Origin: Apoderus coryli
Lineage: Eukaryota; Arthropoda; Insecta; Coleoptera; Attelabidae
Direction of reading: 5' to 3'
Assembly: GCA_911728435.2 (NCBI GenBank)
Contig: OU452199.1
Coordinates: forward strand, 7,078,860 to 7,142,859
DNA length: 64,000 bases
Both the position numbers and the translations under genes were made by a program. Positions 22,201-33,025 of this stretch are shown here, piece by piece. The notes under the pieces were generated by a model. That model was given only the letters and a program-made list of their open reading frames with translations. It searched no databases and was not told the DNA's origin. How positions within the stretch are numbered: the stretch's first letter is position 1; every line of letters starts with the position of its first letter.

Positions 22201-25200
22201 AATAACTCTGTATATCGGTAGTTTGAAATATTTGATCAAAGCCATTTATGATTACGGTTCGTTTAATTGCTTTTAATAATCTTTACTTACAATACTTAGA
22301 TAAATAAAGATATAAAAGTAAACAAAAAAAAAAACATATTATGGGGTTAAAAGATTACAAAATACCATTATGTCATTTATTTCCAGAGAACAGAATTGAT
22401 AACAATCATATTGTCAATTTTGAATATAAACAATACTTGACCGTAGGCCTTTAAAGCTGTGTGAACCAAAAAGCTATGAATTTTGGAAAATAAATTTTTG
22501 ATGTGGCATAACTTTTTTATTTTCGAATCAATTTCATAATTTTTTTCACTGGACGATAGATACATTCATTAGGATTGCGCTGGACTTTGTCATAATAAAA
22601 TTTTGGTTGCTTGAATGTATATATACCAGGGTAAGTCAAAATGAGGTTTTTGGTCGGAAGTTTAAATCATCGTGTGGGACAAAGATGCTAAACATCCTTG
22701 TTCCAACATGATTTATGATAAACCTGGATGTGTTTCCAGTATATTGTGTTTATTAAAGCTATCTCGTTTCTTTTACGAGCCTCGCATTTTTAAATGAAAC
22801 ACTGCATTTTTCATACCATAAGAAGGCGGTTATAAATGAAGCTGGGTTTAATTCCCGTGGACCTGCTGTAGCGGCTCAATTGCTTCGTGTCCATCGCAAT
22901 GACAGCCTGAAGTCTTCTTGGCATAGAATCAATGAGATTGATTTTTTTTCCTGGAGGAATAGCTTCATATTCTTCATTTAATGCTAACCTGAGCTTGCTA
23001 ATAGTTGCGTAGAGAAACCATGCTGTTCAGGAATCAGTACATATTTTATCTGAAAGAAAAGCGCATCACACAACGACATCTAAAAAATCCTATGCTTCCC
23101 GTGTAAGCTTTTGAGTATTTTTAAAACTTGCTCAAATATCTGCTTTATATACGAGTCATTTGCTTAAAGCCTAGACCAAAAAAAAATATTTTATATGTCT
23201 AAATAGACTCTTAAACAGTCTGTGCAAATTCATGTTGGACTATTTGGTTGTGGGTTTATATGAAATGTAATCTCTAACTTTGTTTTTAGAAACAGCGTAT
23301 AAAAACAAATGCCACCTTCAACGCGTATCTTTTACCCAACGCACCAAGACTGGCGACAGGTTATAAAACATTGTCAATGGTACGTCATTTGGTGCTTGAA
23401 GATGATGCAAAAGAATATTGGGGATTCTACCTTTTAAAGGGATCATCAGTAACAGTCTCCAGTTGTGTCAGGTTGGTATATATTTTAGGGGAAAAATATC
23501 AATCAATCTTTAGTGTTTTAAATCTTTAGATGGCCAGGTGCATCGCTAATAGTAATCCGCGGTCATAAACACTTACACGAATGTGCTTACATTGGCGATG
23601 ATTCTTCTGAAGAACTTGATGAAATAATGGAGGCAATCCGCGAAGGAACATACGTTTCTAATTCAGAAATAGTTTCCAATAATCCGTCGCAAAATAATTC
23701 TGGGATAACTAAAAGTGATGAGCAGCCAGTTAATCAACCAAATCTAATGAAACGCCATAGACCAGATGTAAAATTCCATCATCCATTTCATGAACTCAAT
23801 AAACAAAACTATACGATTCAGAATAGTATGGATGCGTCAGATATAACTGATGCAAACGCTATGGAACGCATCTATAAACAGCTGCAAATGAAAAAGAACA
23901 AAAAGAAGAATACTATGTTGAGTAGTACGACACATACACGTAGAAATCAGACTATAGCTAAGAATGAATCTGGTAAGTTTAAGTTTATTCATTAAGTCAC
24001 AAAAGATGGTCGCCATGGGCTTTCCGGCTGACTCCGGGACCTTAAATTTCTTCGGTGGTGGTGTGCCTTTTTTATACCATTGCTGCTTGGACAAAGGTAC
24101 TGAGCCTAAGTTTTATCTTCGGTAACAATCCTGGCCATTTCTCCTTCCTTATCCTCACAGAGGTCCAAATCCACACGCATGTTTGACCTTTGTCATGGGA
24201 ACCTGCAATTTGGTTACATTACCTTGTGATTATCTATTATAAATAATGTTAACGTATTCAACATATAAAATAAGATTACCGAGAGCTAAAAAATCTCTGA
24301 ATAAATCAAGATTAAAATAATGACGATTGGTTTTTACTGGATGCCACAAGATTCAACTAAAAATCCCCATTATCATCTTTAAGGTTCGACATCACAGATC
24401 TAGAAACTCGAGAGATATAACATTATCTGAAATTTCATTCATAATTCACATTTGTTTACAATCAGACATAAGTTGGCAGTTGATATATAAGATAGAAAAG
24501 GACAGATAGAAAAAATGGCAACGTTGTACCTGGTTCGTCAATTCGATTTCGTTTTATGTACCAGTGGCGTACGGTTTTAAAAGCATTCTTTATATTTTAA
24601 TTAGGCGGTTCATTAAAGTGATATACAGCAATGATAAATTGTAGGTTTTTAAAATAACGTTATTTTTTTTTGGTTTATGATAAAAATATATTTTATCTTA
24701 TTATTATTATTACCGTATCTAATTCTAAATAACTTTAGACTATTATGGTTATAGGATTATATAGGAGATAGGTATACTATATATTATCTGGGAAACTAGT
24801 ATATTATACAGTGTGTACCCAAATACTTGGTGCTCCAAAAATAATTTCCAAATGTAATGTTTAATGTGATAAATAAATGTAATACAATTAAAAATTAACA
24901 AGAAAAATTTATGACTACAAAATATACATCGTTGATAACATTATATTTAGAGCACATAATTCCACAATCTTAGTTATATATTGTGATTTAAAGCTATATA
25001 CTTACAAATTAGATGGGCCACTCGAGGGGCCAGCAACTGCTTCCTCAGCAACTAGCATTTCAAAAGTTTCTGGATCACAGATCCCTGCTTCATGAACATC
25101 TGAAGTTCTAAAAAATAAAATGTTTTAGCTTAGTATTTCAGTGAGTGGTACCATTCTAATTTAGTAGCTATATTTACAAACTATAGTTTGTAAATATCTT

Positions 25201-28200
25201 ATCTATAGATAAGCCAGGAAGTTAATTTTAATAAGATCGCATTGCTACAGTTTCTGGATCACATAGGTCCTTGCTTGATCAGCATCTGATTCGGCTACAG
25301 TTGAATCTGAGCTGAAAACAGAAATAAATATAAATACAATAGTAAATACCACATATCTAGAATCCAGGTGTGGTAAATACACCATATGTTTATTACAATA
25401 TTATTGAACATTATACCTTTATATAGACACATTTTATTAAGCATATATATAATTTAAGAATTGCTTGTTACATAAAGCAACAAGACTTTAAGTTATGTTG
25501 GAAATTTATTTCACACTACCATGCTTCCACCAGACGGCCGTTTCGTCGATCCACGACTCATCAGTGGTGATCGGCAGGCAGTGTGACCTAAATTTCCAAC
25601 ATTTACAAAGAGCTTATACTAGCACGAGAATTGATTGAGAAAGAGATGTTTGTGGCGACACCTAGCGTGAACAGGCAATATGCCGGGTGAAACACAGTTC
25701 ACAGTGAGTTCACAGTTAGTGAACTGTGTTTCACCCGGCATGGTAGTGTGAAATAAATTTCCAACATAACTTAAAGTCTTGTTGCTTTATGTAACAAGCA
25801 ATTCTTAAATAAAGCCTCCCTGCTAGGGGATTCGGGCGCATCTAGTGTTGGCAATAGGATATAATGGAGTTGTTACTTCTTGTCCGGCCATCGTAGTGAA
25901 CTGTGTTTCACCCGACATATTGCCTGTTCACGCTAGGTGTCGCCACAAACATCTCTTTCTCAATCAATTCTCGTGCTAGTATAAGCTCTTTGTAAATGTT
26001 GGAAATTTAGGTCACACTGCCTGCCGATCACCACTGATGAGTCGTGGATCGACGAAACGGCCGTCTGGTGGAAGCATGGTAGTGTGAAATAAATTTCCAA
26101 CATAACTTAAAGTCTTGTTGCTTTATGTAACAAGCAATTCTTAAATAAAGCCTCCCTGCTAGGGGATTCGGGCGCATCTAGTGTTGGCAATAGGATATAA
26201 TGGAGTTGTTACTTCTTGTCCGGCCATCGTAGTGAACTGTGTTTCACCCGGCATATTGCCTGTTCACGCTAGGTGTCGCCACAAACATATCTTTCTCAAT
26301 ATATATAATTACCTGTACGACAGAGGCTCATTAAAAGTAAATGATAATTGAGGTTCAGCGTCTGGTCGAATTTGCTTTCGACCAGTAATCTCAGTTGTCT
26401 TAATGTCGCTCACATCAAAATGGTTTGAGCATATTTGTGCATACTTGGGCACATACTGATTTTCCAGACCCAAAAGCTGTAGCCACCTGTAGCGTCTTTC
26501 CGAATTTACTGGAAACCTACAATATAAAATTATTTAATTCTTTTGGAAACTACCTATTCAGTATTAATATATTTAGTTATCTAACGAAGTGCTATCTTAG
26601 TTTATAATTAAACCTTGATTTAAATAATGTAAGATGAACCTAGCATCTCTATAACATCACAAAAATCAACAATTACATTAGGTATTTATTTAAAGCAATT
26701 TATTTTTAATTTGTAGAGCAAGCAAACTACACCACTGATAAACAATAACAAGTCGTAACCTTACTTACCTCCGAAATATCAAATTTGGGTTGGAATTTTC
26801 ATTATTTTTACAAACTATACACTGACGCACCATTGTTAATTGTTTTTTTTATAGTTTTGCACAAAAAACACTCAAAATTTCTCAAAATCAACAACAAAAA
26901 GCAAATAAAAACAAGCGCAAAGGATATTTGGCAACAGAGCTCAAACTACCGGCTGATTACAAGAATGAATGAAATCGTAAATTCCTCGCGTACTATTCAG
27001 GTGCTCTGCTTTACAGAGTTGCCACATGTATTTCATAAATAAAATATGATTTTGTGAAATATGTCTTGAATATGTTAAAATTCATAAAAAAGTAACCTAA
27101 AAATATCTTGGGTATAACGTTTTATTATACACAAAAATTAGTACCATCACCTAAGTTATATTTTGCTTTAAAACGGTAAAAAATGCCGTATCAAAATAGT
27201 GTATTTTAAAACAATGCGGGAATGACAGCGGAAGTTTGGCATTATCGATATCTGCAAATAATGATGTTTGATCGCTTGGAAACGTAAACAGTTTTATCTC
27301 CCCCTTTTCTAGATCTGTGTTCGAATCAGACATTTTCAAATGCAATTCGCGAATAGATAATCTGCACCCCAGACCCCTTGTACAAACAAAATCCCAGCTC
27401 CCACCCAAACGAATTCAAAACTTCTGCCAATCAGAACGCTTCTAAAACCTCAATTGTTATCTTAGGTTACATTAACATTCATTCACCGCAGCAAGGTACC
27501 TCGCAAGAAATATTAAACGATATGTTAAATAAACTGCATGGTTTCGGTGATCGAGGTAACGAGATTTTGGAGAAACTGAATGCCAAATTTAAGAATAGTA
27601 GTGATACAAAAGATGAACAACAGTCTATCGGTACAATGGGTAGACACTATTCGAAACCAGCAATGAATTATAGTGATATGATTGATAATGATAGGAAAAG
27701 ACGCAGAAGAAGAAGAAGAGATTTATATTTGGATATATACAAGGATTTGAATGAGAAGGATAGTGACAGTGATCAAGGAGGTGAAGAGGTAAGGTAATTT
27801 GTAATTGTAGGTCTTTTAAGACAGCAGTTATTAGGTCATTCAAAAAGTCCATAGGATGACGCATAGATGGCGTTACTAGAATTTTTTCCAGATGATTTTT
27901 ATTTTGTACTAATCTTCAAACAATACGTGTATAAATTTGACAGCAATCTGACTATTGAATCGAGAGTTATAGCATTTTCTGTGAAGCAACGTTTGTTATT
28001 GAAAAAAAAATTGGAAAAAGTGAATTTCGAGTTTTGATAAAGGATTGCTTTTTGATGAAAAAAATTACAGTGAAAATCAAACAATGGCGATATAAACATC
28101 AGTCGCTCTCACCTAGATCATTCGATGCAGTGTGGTTTCGTGACAAATATTTCTAAGTGTCATGAAGATCCACCGTCTAGTTTGTCACCAATTGGAACTT

Positions 28201-30951
28201 GAAAATTTACAAGTATTTGTTTTTTTTCTCAAAAACGAAGGTTTGGGAGTCGCTCCCACCTAGAATATTAGATGCAGCGTAGCTTTAGGAAAAACATTTT
28301 CAAGTTTCATGAAGATCTACCATTCGGTTTGGTACCAGTTAATTTTTGATTTTGTTAAAAATCTATTCTATATATTTTTTTTTAATACGGTATATTTATA
28401 GTTTTCCTTAGAAAATGTGTTCATTTAATTGTAAATAAAATTGGTATCATATTTATATTCATTTAATATACAAAGATGTTAACCTTGAAAATACTCGGCG
28501 CGCCACTGGTCTTTCGGCTGTATTCGCTATACTCGTTGTATTGCTTTCGAAGGCAACTATGCTGAATACTGAAATCGAGTTTTGTCCTACGCATTCATCG
28601 AATGTTATAAGATTATTAACTGCTAACACTTATACGTACTATTTTCCTTATGCGTCTTTGATTTCCAGGGCTTCTCTCCAGAACCAGATGGCATAGCCGA
28701 TCACCGAGGCTTTATCAATGAAACGACTTTAAATGACATGAGTAATAGTGAGTTTTGGTCATCGTTTTCAAGTTCAGAAGAGGCGTTATTAAACTGTGAA
28801 GGATTGATATTGAACTTACCTCTGCAACCACATCATAAATGCCATCCCAATTTGACTGAAGATGAAGCTCAAGAAACTTATTTGGCTAACTCAATCACTT
28901 ACAGGTAAACATTCCCCACCCTTTGGGGGTAGAATCTACGACCAAAAATAATTTCGAAAAATGTCTCATGAAATTATGACCATTTTGAATATTAAAATGA
29001 AGTAATTTTCCAAAATCAAATCAAATGTTCACATTCAAATTATTTATTAACTAAACACATAATAGAACAAAACCATTCCAATTTACAAAGGCAAGTGTTC
29101 GAAATCGTCAGCATTTTGTTCAATGCATGCGTACAAACGGCGAATAAAATGGTTTTCTACACGGCCTATTGCTTCCTTTCTAATTTGTGCTAAAGATCCA
29201 TAAATGCGAACAATAACATCATGTTCACTGTTGGGTAGGACATGGTAAACCATATTTTCCTTGTAACCCCAAAGCCAAAAGGGTTGTGATCCAGGGAGCT
29301 AGGAGGCCAAGAAATATGTCCTTCACGATCGATCCATTGGTTGGGAAAACGTCGATTTAATATCTCTCAAACCTTTCGAGAATAACGGGCAGGTGCACCA
29401 TCATGTTGAAACACAATATTTGACCGCTGTACTAAAGGAGCTTCTTCCAGAAGAGTTGGTACTCTGTTATCGCAAAAATTGGCATAGTTTTCGGCGTTTA
29501 GTATCCTAGGTAGAAACTGTGGTTCTATTATCATATTCCCCAACAGACAGATCCACACATTTAAGCTCCAGCGTGCTTGCTTATGTAATTCTCTAATTTG
29601 GTGCTGATTTTCGTAATTCCAAGAATGCAAGTTGTGCTGATTGAACACTCATTGCTGGTTAAAATGGGCTTCATCACTCCACAGTACTTGTTTAAAAATG
29701 TCTTCATTTGTGTTCAGGCAATTTACAAAATCTACAAAATCGTAAGCGCAACTCGCTATCCCAGGATGCAATTCTTGAATCGGCTTTAGATGATATGGAT
29801 GCAGATTTTCTCTTGCCATGAATCGGTTTTTATCAAGGATGACTAGATTTAAATCATTAATTCCAAGTGAAAGATTTGTCTAATTTCAATATTCAAAATG
29901 GTCATAGTTTCATAAGGAGACATTTTTCGAAATTTTGACATAAGTCATTTTCGTTTTGGGTCGTAGATTCTACCTCCAAAGGGTGGGGATTTTTTTTGGC
30001 ACACCCTGTAGAACTTGTAACAAAAGTGTACTCAAGCCCTATTAGTTTTGGTGGCCATTGGCGTAAAAGAAGAGTTTTTTAAAGGGTTCAAGAGTAAAAA
30101 AAAAGTATGGTAAATTTTTTATATCCCTTTTCGTTTTCAAAACATTTTAGTTTTTACATATTTATTTTTTTATTATTCTTGAACCGTAATTCTAATTTTT
30201 TTCAGTTTACTTTTCTTGGGGTGTTCGGTTCTTATAAAAAATTTTCTTTACAAAACTTTTTTTAATTAAAGACAACATCCATCTGTCTTTTCGTCAAATA
30301 AAGATGAAGAAGTTACTAATTAATGACGAAACGTCGTTGTCATTTTAGTTTATTTATTTGACGAAAATAAAGATGGACGTTGTCTTTATTTAAAAAAGTT
30401 TTTTTTATAAAAACCGAACACCCCAAGAAACGTTAACTGAAAAATTTTTTAGGTTTTTTTAATTCGAATATTGAGTTAGGTTGAGTTGGGAGGTTTCGGG
30501 ATTGAATCCCTAAAGAGTAACTGAATTAAATTAATTGAATTACTAAAAAGTAATTGAACAGGATTTTCCAATTCTATTTAAACGTTTATTAAGACCTTGA
30601 TTTACTTGTTTTTTTCTCCTCAGGGTTCCCATGAATGGCTACTATTTCTTTGTCTTCAATAGCGAGAATGAAGTCCAACCAAACTATATTCGTGTTCAAT
30701 TTCATTTGGATAAAGCTGTTTACAATGTATCAAATCCAGTTTCCCACTGTCTCAATGCTTCAGAAACATGTTCATTGGACTTGAAGTTTTTCTCATCTGA
30801 AAAACTTGTAATGGAACTGCCAGTTCATGGAAATGAAACCTTGTGGAATGAAGAATTCGTTGTGATGTCGGAGTGTGAGCCTCGTAGTGCTATTTATGCA
30901 ACGTGCGTGATAATTGTGCCGATACTTGTTGTTTTAGTCGCATTCTCGTGA
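19228..30951 (+). CDS. Membrane protein with APD1-4 N and M domains (DUF4792/DUF4793)
   Basis: Six coding exons were reassembled: 19,228-19,448, 23,290-23,471, 23,530-23,972, 27,466-27,788, 28,669-28,904 and 30,624-30,951, about 576 residues, with phase kept at every junction. The first recognised exon starts mid-codon, so at least one upstream exon is missing. Order: a basic stretch, a membrane helix (VIRLCVFGIVIPALLVGLPL), an extracellular-type segment with EDDAKEYWGFYLLKGSSVTV and RWPGASLIVIRGHKH (the DUF4792-like N domain), a long polar linker with a polybasic RKRRRRRRRD run, then NGYYFFVFNSENEVQPNYI (the DUF4793-like M domain) and a C-terminal hydrophobic helix ending LVVLVAFS. From family knowledge, plant APD proteins add a RING domain after these domains; none is visible here. 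Two membrane segments bracket the folded part. The assignment rests on my recollection of the family motifs. The biochemical role is unknown. Confidence 0.8.
19860..19925 (+). repeat. tRNA-like SINE fragment (box B end)
   Basis: GGTTCGAATGCCAGCTCTGGCA followed by a T-run matches the SINE at 62,228-62,310 in its 3' half. The box A part is not clear. It lies in the first intron of the APD-type gene. Confidence 0.5.
20121..20595. mobile_element. Short terminal-inverted-repeat element in intron
   Basis: The left end (ACAGGGTGCCTCAAAAAATA, then GTTATGTTTTTTAAATGGAA and TGCCCTA) is matched in inverted orientation at 20,545-20,595 (TAGGGCATTGCATTTAAAAA, then AACATAAC). The interior is noncoding and has CTAGATGTCGCCATA near 20,422. 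Confidence 0.65.
20705..21747. repeat. Foldback element interrupted by a second element
   Basis: The left arm (20,705-20,812; contains TGGTATATCATACGTAATGG and GTTTTCAGTGTTTTTGAGC) pairs with a right arm that is split in two: 21,048-21,090 (GCTAAAAACACTGAAAAC) and 21,685-21,747 (AAACCATTACATGTTGTGAT and on). Removing the 21,091-21,684 insert restores one continuous arm of about 105 bp. Confidence 0.75.
21091..21684. mobile_element. Inserted non-autonomous element with nested hairpins
   Basis: This element of about 590 bp is nested in the right arm of the foldback element and is repeated almost intact at 47,184-47,745. It contains TTTTTCTACGACTGTCTTTAAATG at its start with the complement at 21,532-21,549. 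It also has a near-perfect hairpin (21,179-21,241, CACTAGTTACCTAGCAACTAGTG at the tip) and a second hairpin (CCTACTCGTATGATTTGCAG against CTGCAAACGATCATACTCGT). No protein is encoded. Confidence 0.75.
21750..22840. other. Intron sequence, nothing recognised
   Basis: No exon-like frame was supported. A CACCCTGTATACC phrase near 22,150 is a typical TE terminus without a visible partner. Confidence 0.35.
22850..23020 (-). pseudogene. Tc1-type transposase C-terminal fragment
   Basis: Translation of the minus strand gives RLALNEEYEAIPPGKKINLI followed by DSMPRRLQAVIAM, which matches the conserved C-terminal end of Tc1-like transposases (a W/Y-E-x-I/L-P stretch, then a SMPRR-x-x-AVI motif). The usual RGGxTRY ending is altered. 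The rest of the gene is absent. Confidence 0.65.
24003..24110 (-). pseudogene. mariner transposase fragment
   Basis: The minus frame reads QQWYKKGTPPPKKFKVPESA then GKPMATIFCD, the segment before the second catalytic Asp of mariner transposases (PKK...SAGKxMAxxFWD in family members). Here W is C and the frame ends soon after. It starts just after the exon 23,530-23,972 donor, in an intron. Confidence 0.7.
25006..26833 (-). CDS. THAP-domain zinc-finger protein
   Basis: Spliced on the minus strand: 26,833-26,769, 26,516-26,313 and 25,107-25,006, all with GT-AG junctions in phase. Residues 1-80 form a THAP domain: MVRQCIVCKNNENSNPNLIF, then RRFPVN, RYRWLQLLG (conserved W) and ICSNHFD, giving the C-x2-C...C-x2-H zinc ligands. 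An acidic tail follows (DPETFEMLVAEEA), and the last exon ends at a donor, so further 3' exons are missing or were not found to the left. A second, similar exon at 25,313-25,230 (SDSTVAESDADQA; DPETVAM in another frame) is shifted and contains a stop, so it looks like a decayed duplicate exon. The gene lies entirely inside the intron between exons 3 and 4 of the APD-type gene, antisense to it. THAP proteins bind DNA. The target is not predictable here. Confidence 0.75.
25528..25569 (-). ncRNA. Type I hammerhead ribozyme, minus copy
   Basis: This is identical in sequence to the plus copy at 26,029-26,070. All catalytic boxes are intact: CTGATGA, stem II GTCG/CGAC, GAAA, and a GTC cleavage triplet. 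Stem I is CACCA/TGGTG. Confidence 0.85.
26029..26070 (+). ncRNA. Type I hammerhead ribozyme, plus copy
   Basis: Stem I is CACCA (26,029-26,033) with TGGTG (26,066-26,070). The core CTGATGA is at 26,034-26,040. Stem II is GTCG...CGAC with loop TGGAT. GAAA is at 26,054-26,057. Stem III is ACG/CGT with only a GC loop, so it may function best as a dimer. The predicted cut is after C at 26,065 in GTC. Every conserved base of the hammerhead is present, so the molecule is likely active. Confidence 0.88.
28902..30008. mobile_element. Tc1/mariner-type element at an exon end
   Basis: The inverted repeats are TACAGG...TCCCCACCCTTTGG at the left and CCAAAGGGTGGGGA...CCTGTA at the right, with a further inner match (GTAGAATCTACGACC). 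The TA dinucleotides at 28,900-28,901 and 30,009-30,010 fit the TA target of this superfamily. The left end lies on the last bases of exon 28,669-28,904, so the donor GTAAAC is inside the element's first bases. The left end appears about 8 bp shorter than the right. Confidence 0.7.
29080..29830 (-). pseudogene. Tc1/mariner-type transposase remnant
   Basis: The minus frame contains RWSLNVWICLLGNMIIEPQF, EEAPLVQRSNIVFQHDGAPA and, past a frame interruption, HISWPPRSLDHNPF. The order FQHDGAPAH...WPPRSxDxxPxD is the DD(E/D) region of the insect transposases often annotated as DUF4817-type mariner-like. Here the His after GAPA is Arg, the third acidic residue position is changed, and the 5' part is missing, so it is dead. 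Confidence 0.75.
30193..30452. repeat. Foldback element in last APD-type intron
   Basis: Inverted arms of about 110 bp (TTCAGTTTACTTTTCTTGGG... against ...CCCCAAGAAACGTTAACTGAA) include GACAACATCCATCTGTCTTT with its complement. The loop is short and holds TGACGAAACGTCGTTGTCA. No protein frame. Confidence 0.7.
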
Positions 30952-30995
30952 TAAACTAACGAGAGTTAGCTTTTTAGTTTTGCATATAGGGCTGA

Positions 30996-31001
30996 AATAA
31001 A
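30996..31001 (+). promoter_or_regulatory. Polyadenylation signal of the APD-type gene
   Basis: AATAAA lies 45 bp after the stop codon at 30,949-30,951. Other weak signals follow in the A/T-rich 3' region to about 31,800, so the 3' end may be longer. Confidence 0.45.
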
Positions 31002-31638
31002 ACAGTTAAAAGTTAAGTTGATAATCGCGTTTTTGAAAAAGTCGCTTCTTCTGGCGATTGAAACCGTAGAGCATGCGGTTGCTGTTCTTGATTGTCGAAA
31101 ATGTAAGGGAATTGTTGGGACTTGGGTCGGGCCTGTGCAGTGGATTGTCTGACAACGCGACGTTCAGTTGCTGTAAAAAGTCGTTTGTCTTAAGAACTTA
31201 CATTGTCTTAGTGTATCGGATGATTAGTCGTTGGAGGTTGGTTTGATTGGCAGCTAGAAACATAGCGATCAACTTTTTGGAGACACTTTGAAAATGCTTG
31301 AATTTTGCACACTTTTCTCCAGTTTTAAACACCCAAACATTATTTTTGGGTTCATAAGTGTTTAGATGTAGTAATCAGCAAACAAGATTTTTGACAGCAA
31401 CGGTGCTTTCTGTTTTTGGTCTACAGGTGAGGTTATATTAATTTTATACACAAAATTCTTCATGGGAAATTGTTTGAGTTTGTATTTATGATCACATCTT
31501 TATTTTGCTTACAGTAACAACGTTTTCATAGGTGGCAGTCTTTTTTAGTTCACCTTGGATCGTTATTAAGATTCAAACGTCCACGTTTGAATTGAAGGTT
31601 ATATTTTAGTAAGGGCATTAGTGGCGCTCTTTATGTTT

Positions 31639-31730
31639 CAGTATGCAAAACTAAAATGACAGTTCTCTTATTATTTTAAATGAAGCTCAGTATGCAAAAC
31701 TAAAAAGACAGTTCTCATATTATTTTAAAT
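31639..31730 (+). repeat. Tandem duplication of about 49 bp
   Basis: CAGTATGCAAAACTAAAA and CAGTTCTC are repeated twice with a single-base variation and a short tail; the second unit starts near 31,688. No function is suggested. Confidence 0.6.
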
Positions 31731-32481
31731 AATATAACAGTACAAACTTATTGTGATAATATTATTGTGATAATATACATAATTTTAATTCCATACATTT
31801 ATATATATTTTTTAATTTAATGTACCTGTCTACTTAAATTATCTCTTTGACGTTAAACTTTCATTTCAGTTACTATTGATGCTCCATTAGGGAAAGTAAT
31901 GTAAATTGCATATGGGCACTATTATAAAAAGTATTATTAATTAAGTATAATAATTATCCTGACCTAGGTGATAATTAAAAATGGAAAGATGATGGCCAAT
32001 GTTTTTTTTTTTATTTTATGAACTGTTGATATAACAAAATAGCAGTATTCCAAGTTTATTTCATTAACCAACGGTTGCTAGTGTTGCCAGAGGGGGTAGA
32101 AATTATAACTTCTCCCCACAGGTCAGTTTCGGTTTCCTGAAACTGTACAAATTTGGACTACCGTGCACAATGGGTACTGTAGAGTGATACTTCGGCAGTA
32201 AATGCAAAAATTTCACTTTAAAATATACGGGATGTTCCATTAAAAAAACACCAACTTTGGGTCAGACCTCAGAAACGATGGTCAAAAAATTTTTTTGAGT
32301 ACGCTAATGAAATCTACGTACAAATGTCTATCAAATGCAATTTTCACCTTTTTTCTATATTATACAGGGCGTTATATATTATAACACCCCAAAAAGTTAA
32401 ACTTTTCGATTTCGCCCTGTATCTCAGAAACAAAAGCCCATACATAATTTCTGTTTACGCCAATCAAAGTTTCACAAAAAA

Positions 32482-33025
32482 GTGACAAAGGGTCGCGAAA
32501 AAATAGCTGAGATAACCTGCAGTCTCAACCAAATTTACTTGTATAAGTTGTTGTCTGATATTTTTAAAAGCAAATATCTGACTCCCACCTGTGGCAGTAG
32601 TCATGATGATCCAACCAGAGGAAGAGGTAGGTTGTACTTACCGCGTCCAAAGTTTGAATTCTATAAGAAGTCACCATCATATGCGGGCTGTTTCTTTTAC
32701 AATTTACTTCCTGAGGACTTAAGGACCTGTCAGACTGAGAGAAGATTTAAGTATGAACTAAAGACATTTTTGATTGACGGTACATTCTATAGTGTGTAAG
32801 AATTCATAGATGCACTACAATAACACAACATTATTTTAAATTGTTGACACTTTTTGTTTTTCTTTATTTGTTATTTCTGTTAGTATTTTTAACGTGTCCG
32901 TTTATCTGTATACTGTATATTATTTATTATTTTATTTATACTTTAGTTGACTTTATCATAATATTGTAGACTTGCCAAATTATTATACCTACCTTATGAT
33001 GGCCAATAAATATTATTATTATTAA
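32482..33025 (+). pseudogene. LINE 3' fragment (end of ORF2, tail)
   Basis: A 105-codon frame contains GRGRLYLPRPKFEFYKKSPS and FYNLLPEDLR, the typical far C-terminus of CR1/Jockey-like LINE ORF2. It is followed by a short 3' UTR and an AATAAATATTATTATTATT tail at 33,004-33,023. The 5' part is missing. Confidence 0.7.

Larger units (their letters stand above)
25460..26295. mobile_element. Hammerhead-ribozyme retrozyme-like block
   Basis: The block is made of units with a period of 337 bp (GGTAGTGTGAAATAAATTTC recurs at about 25,741 and 26,078). One partial unit lies in the minus orientation (25,465-25,715), then one full and one partial unit in the plus orientation, with a head-to-head junction near 25,705. 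Every complete end carries a hammerhead. No protein frame is present. This is the size and layout of a small non-autonomous retroelement whose circular RNA is produced by hammerhead cleavage (retrozyme or Penelope-like ends, family knowledge). It ends about 18 bp from the donor of THAP exon 2. Confidence 0.8.

Noticed and set aside
25230..25313. Third coding exon of the THAP gene
   Set aside because: In the phase required by the upstream exon it ends in a stop (QKL then TAG), and the homologous DPET frame is shifted; treated as a decayed duplicate exon.
30290..30345. Hammerhead ribozyme in the 30.2 kb foldback element
   Set aside because: AGATGAAG...GACGAAACGTC resembles the core order, but CTGATGA is not present and stem II does not pair well.
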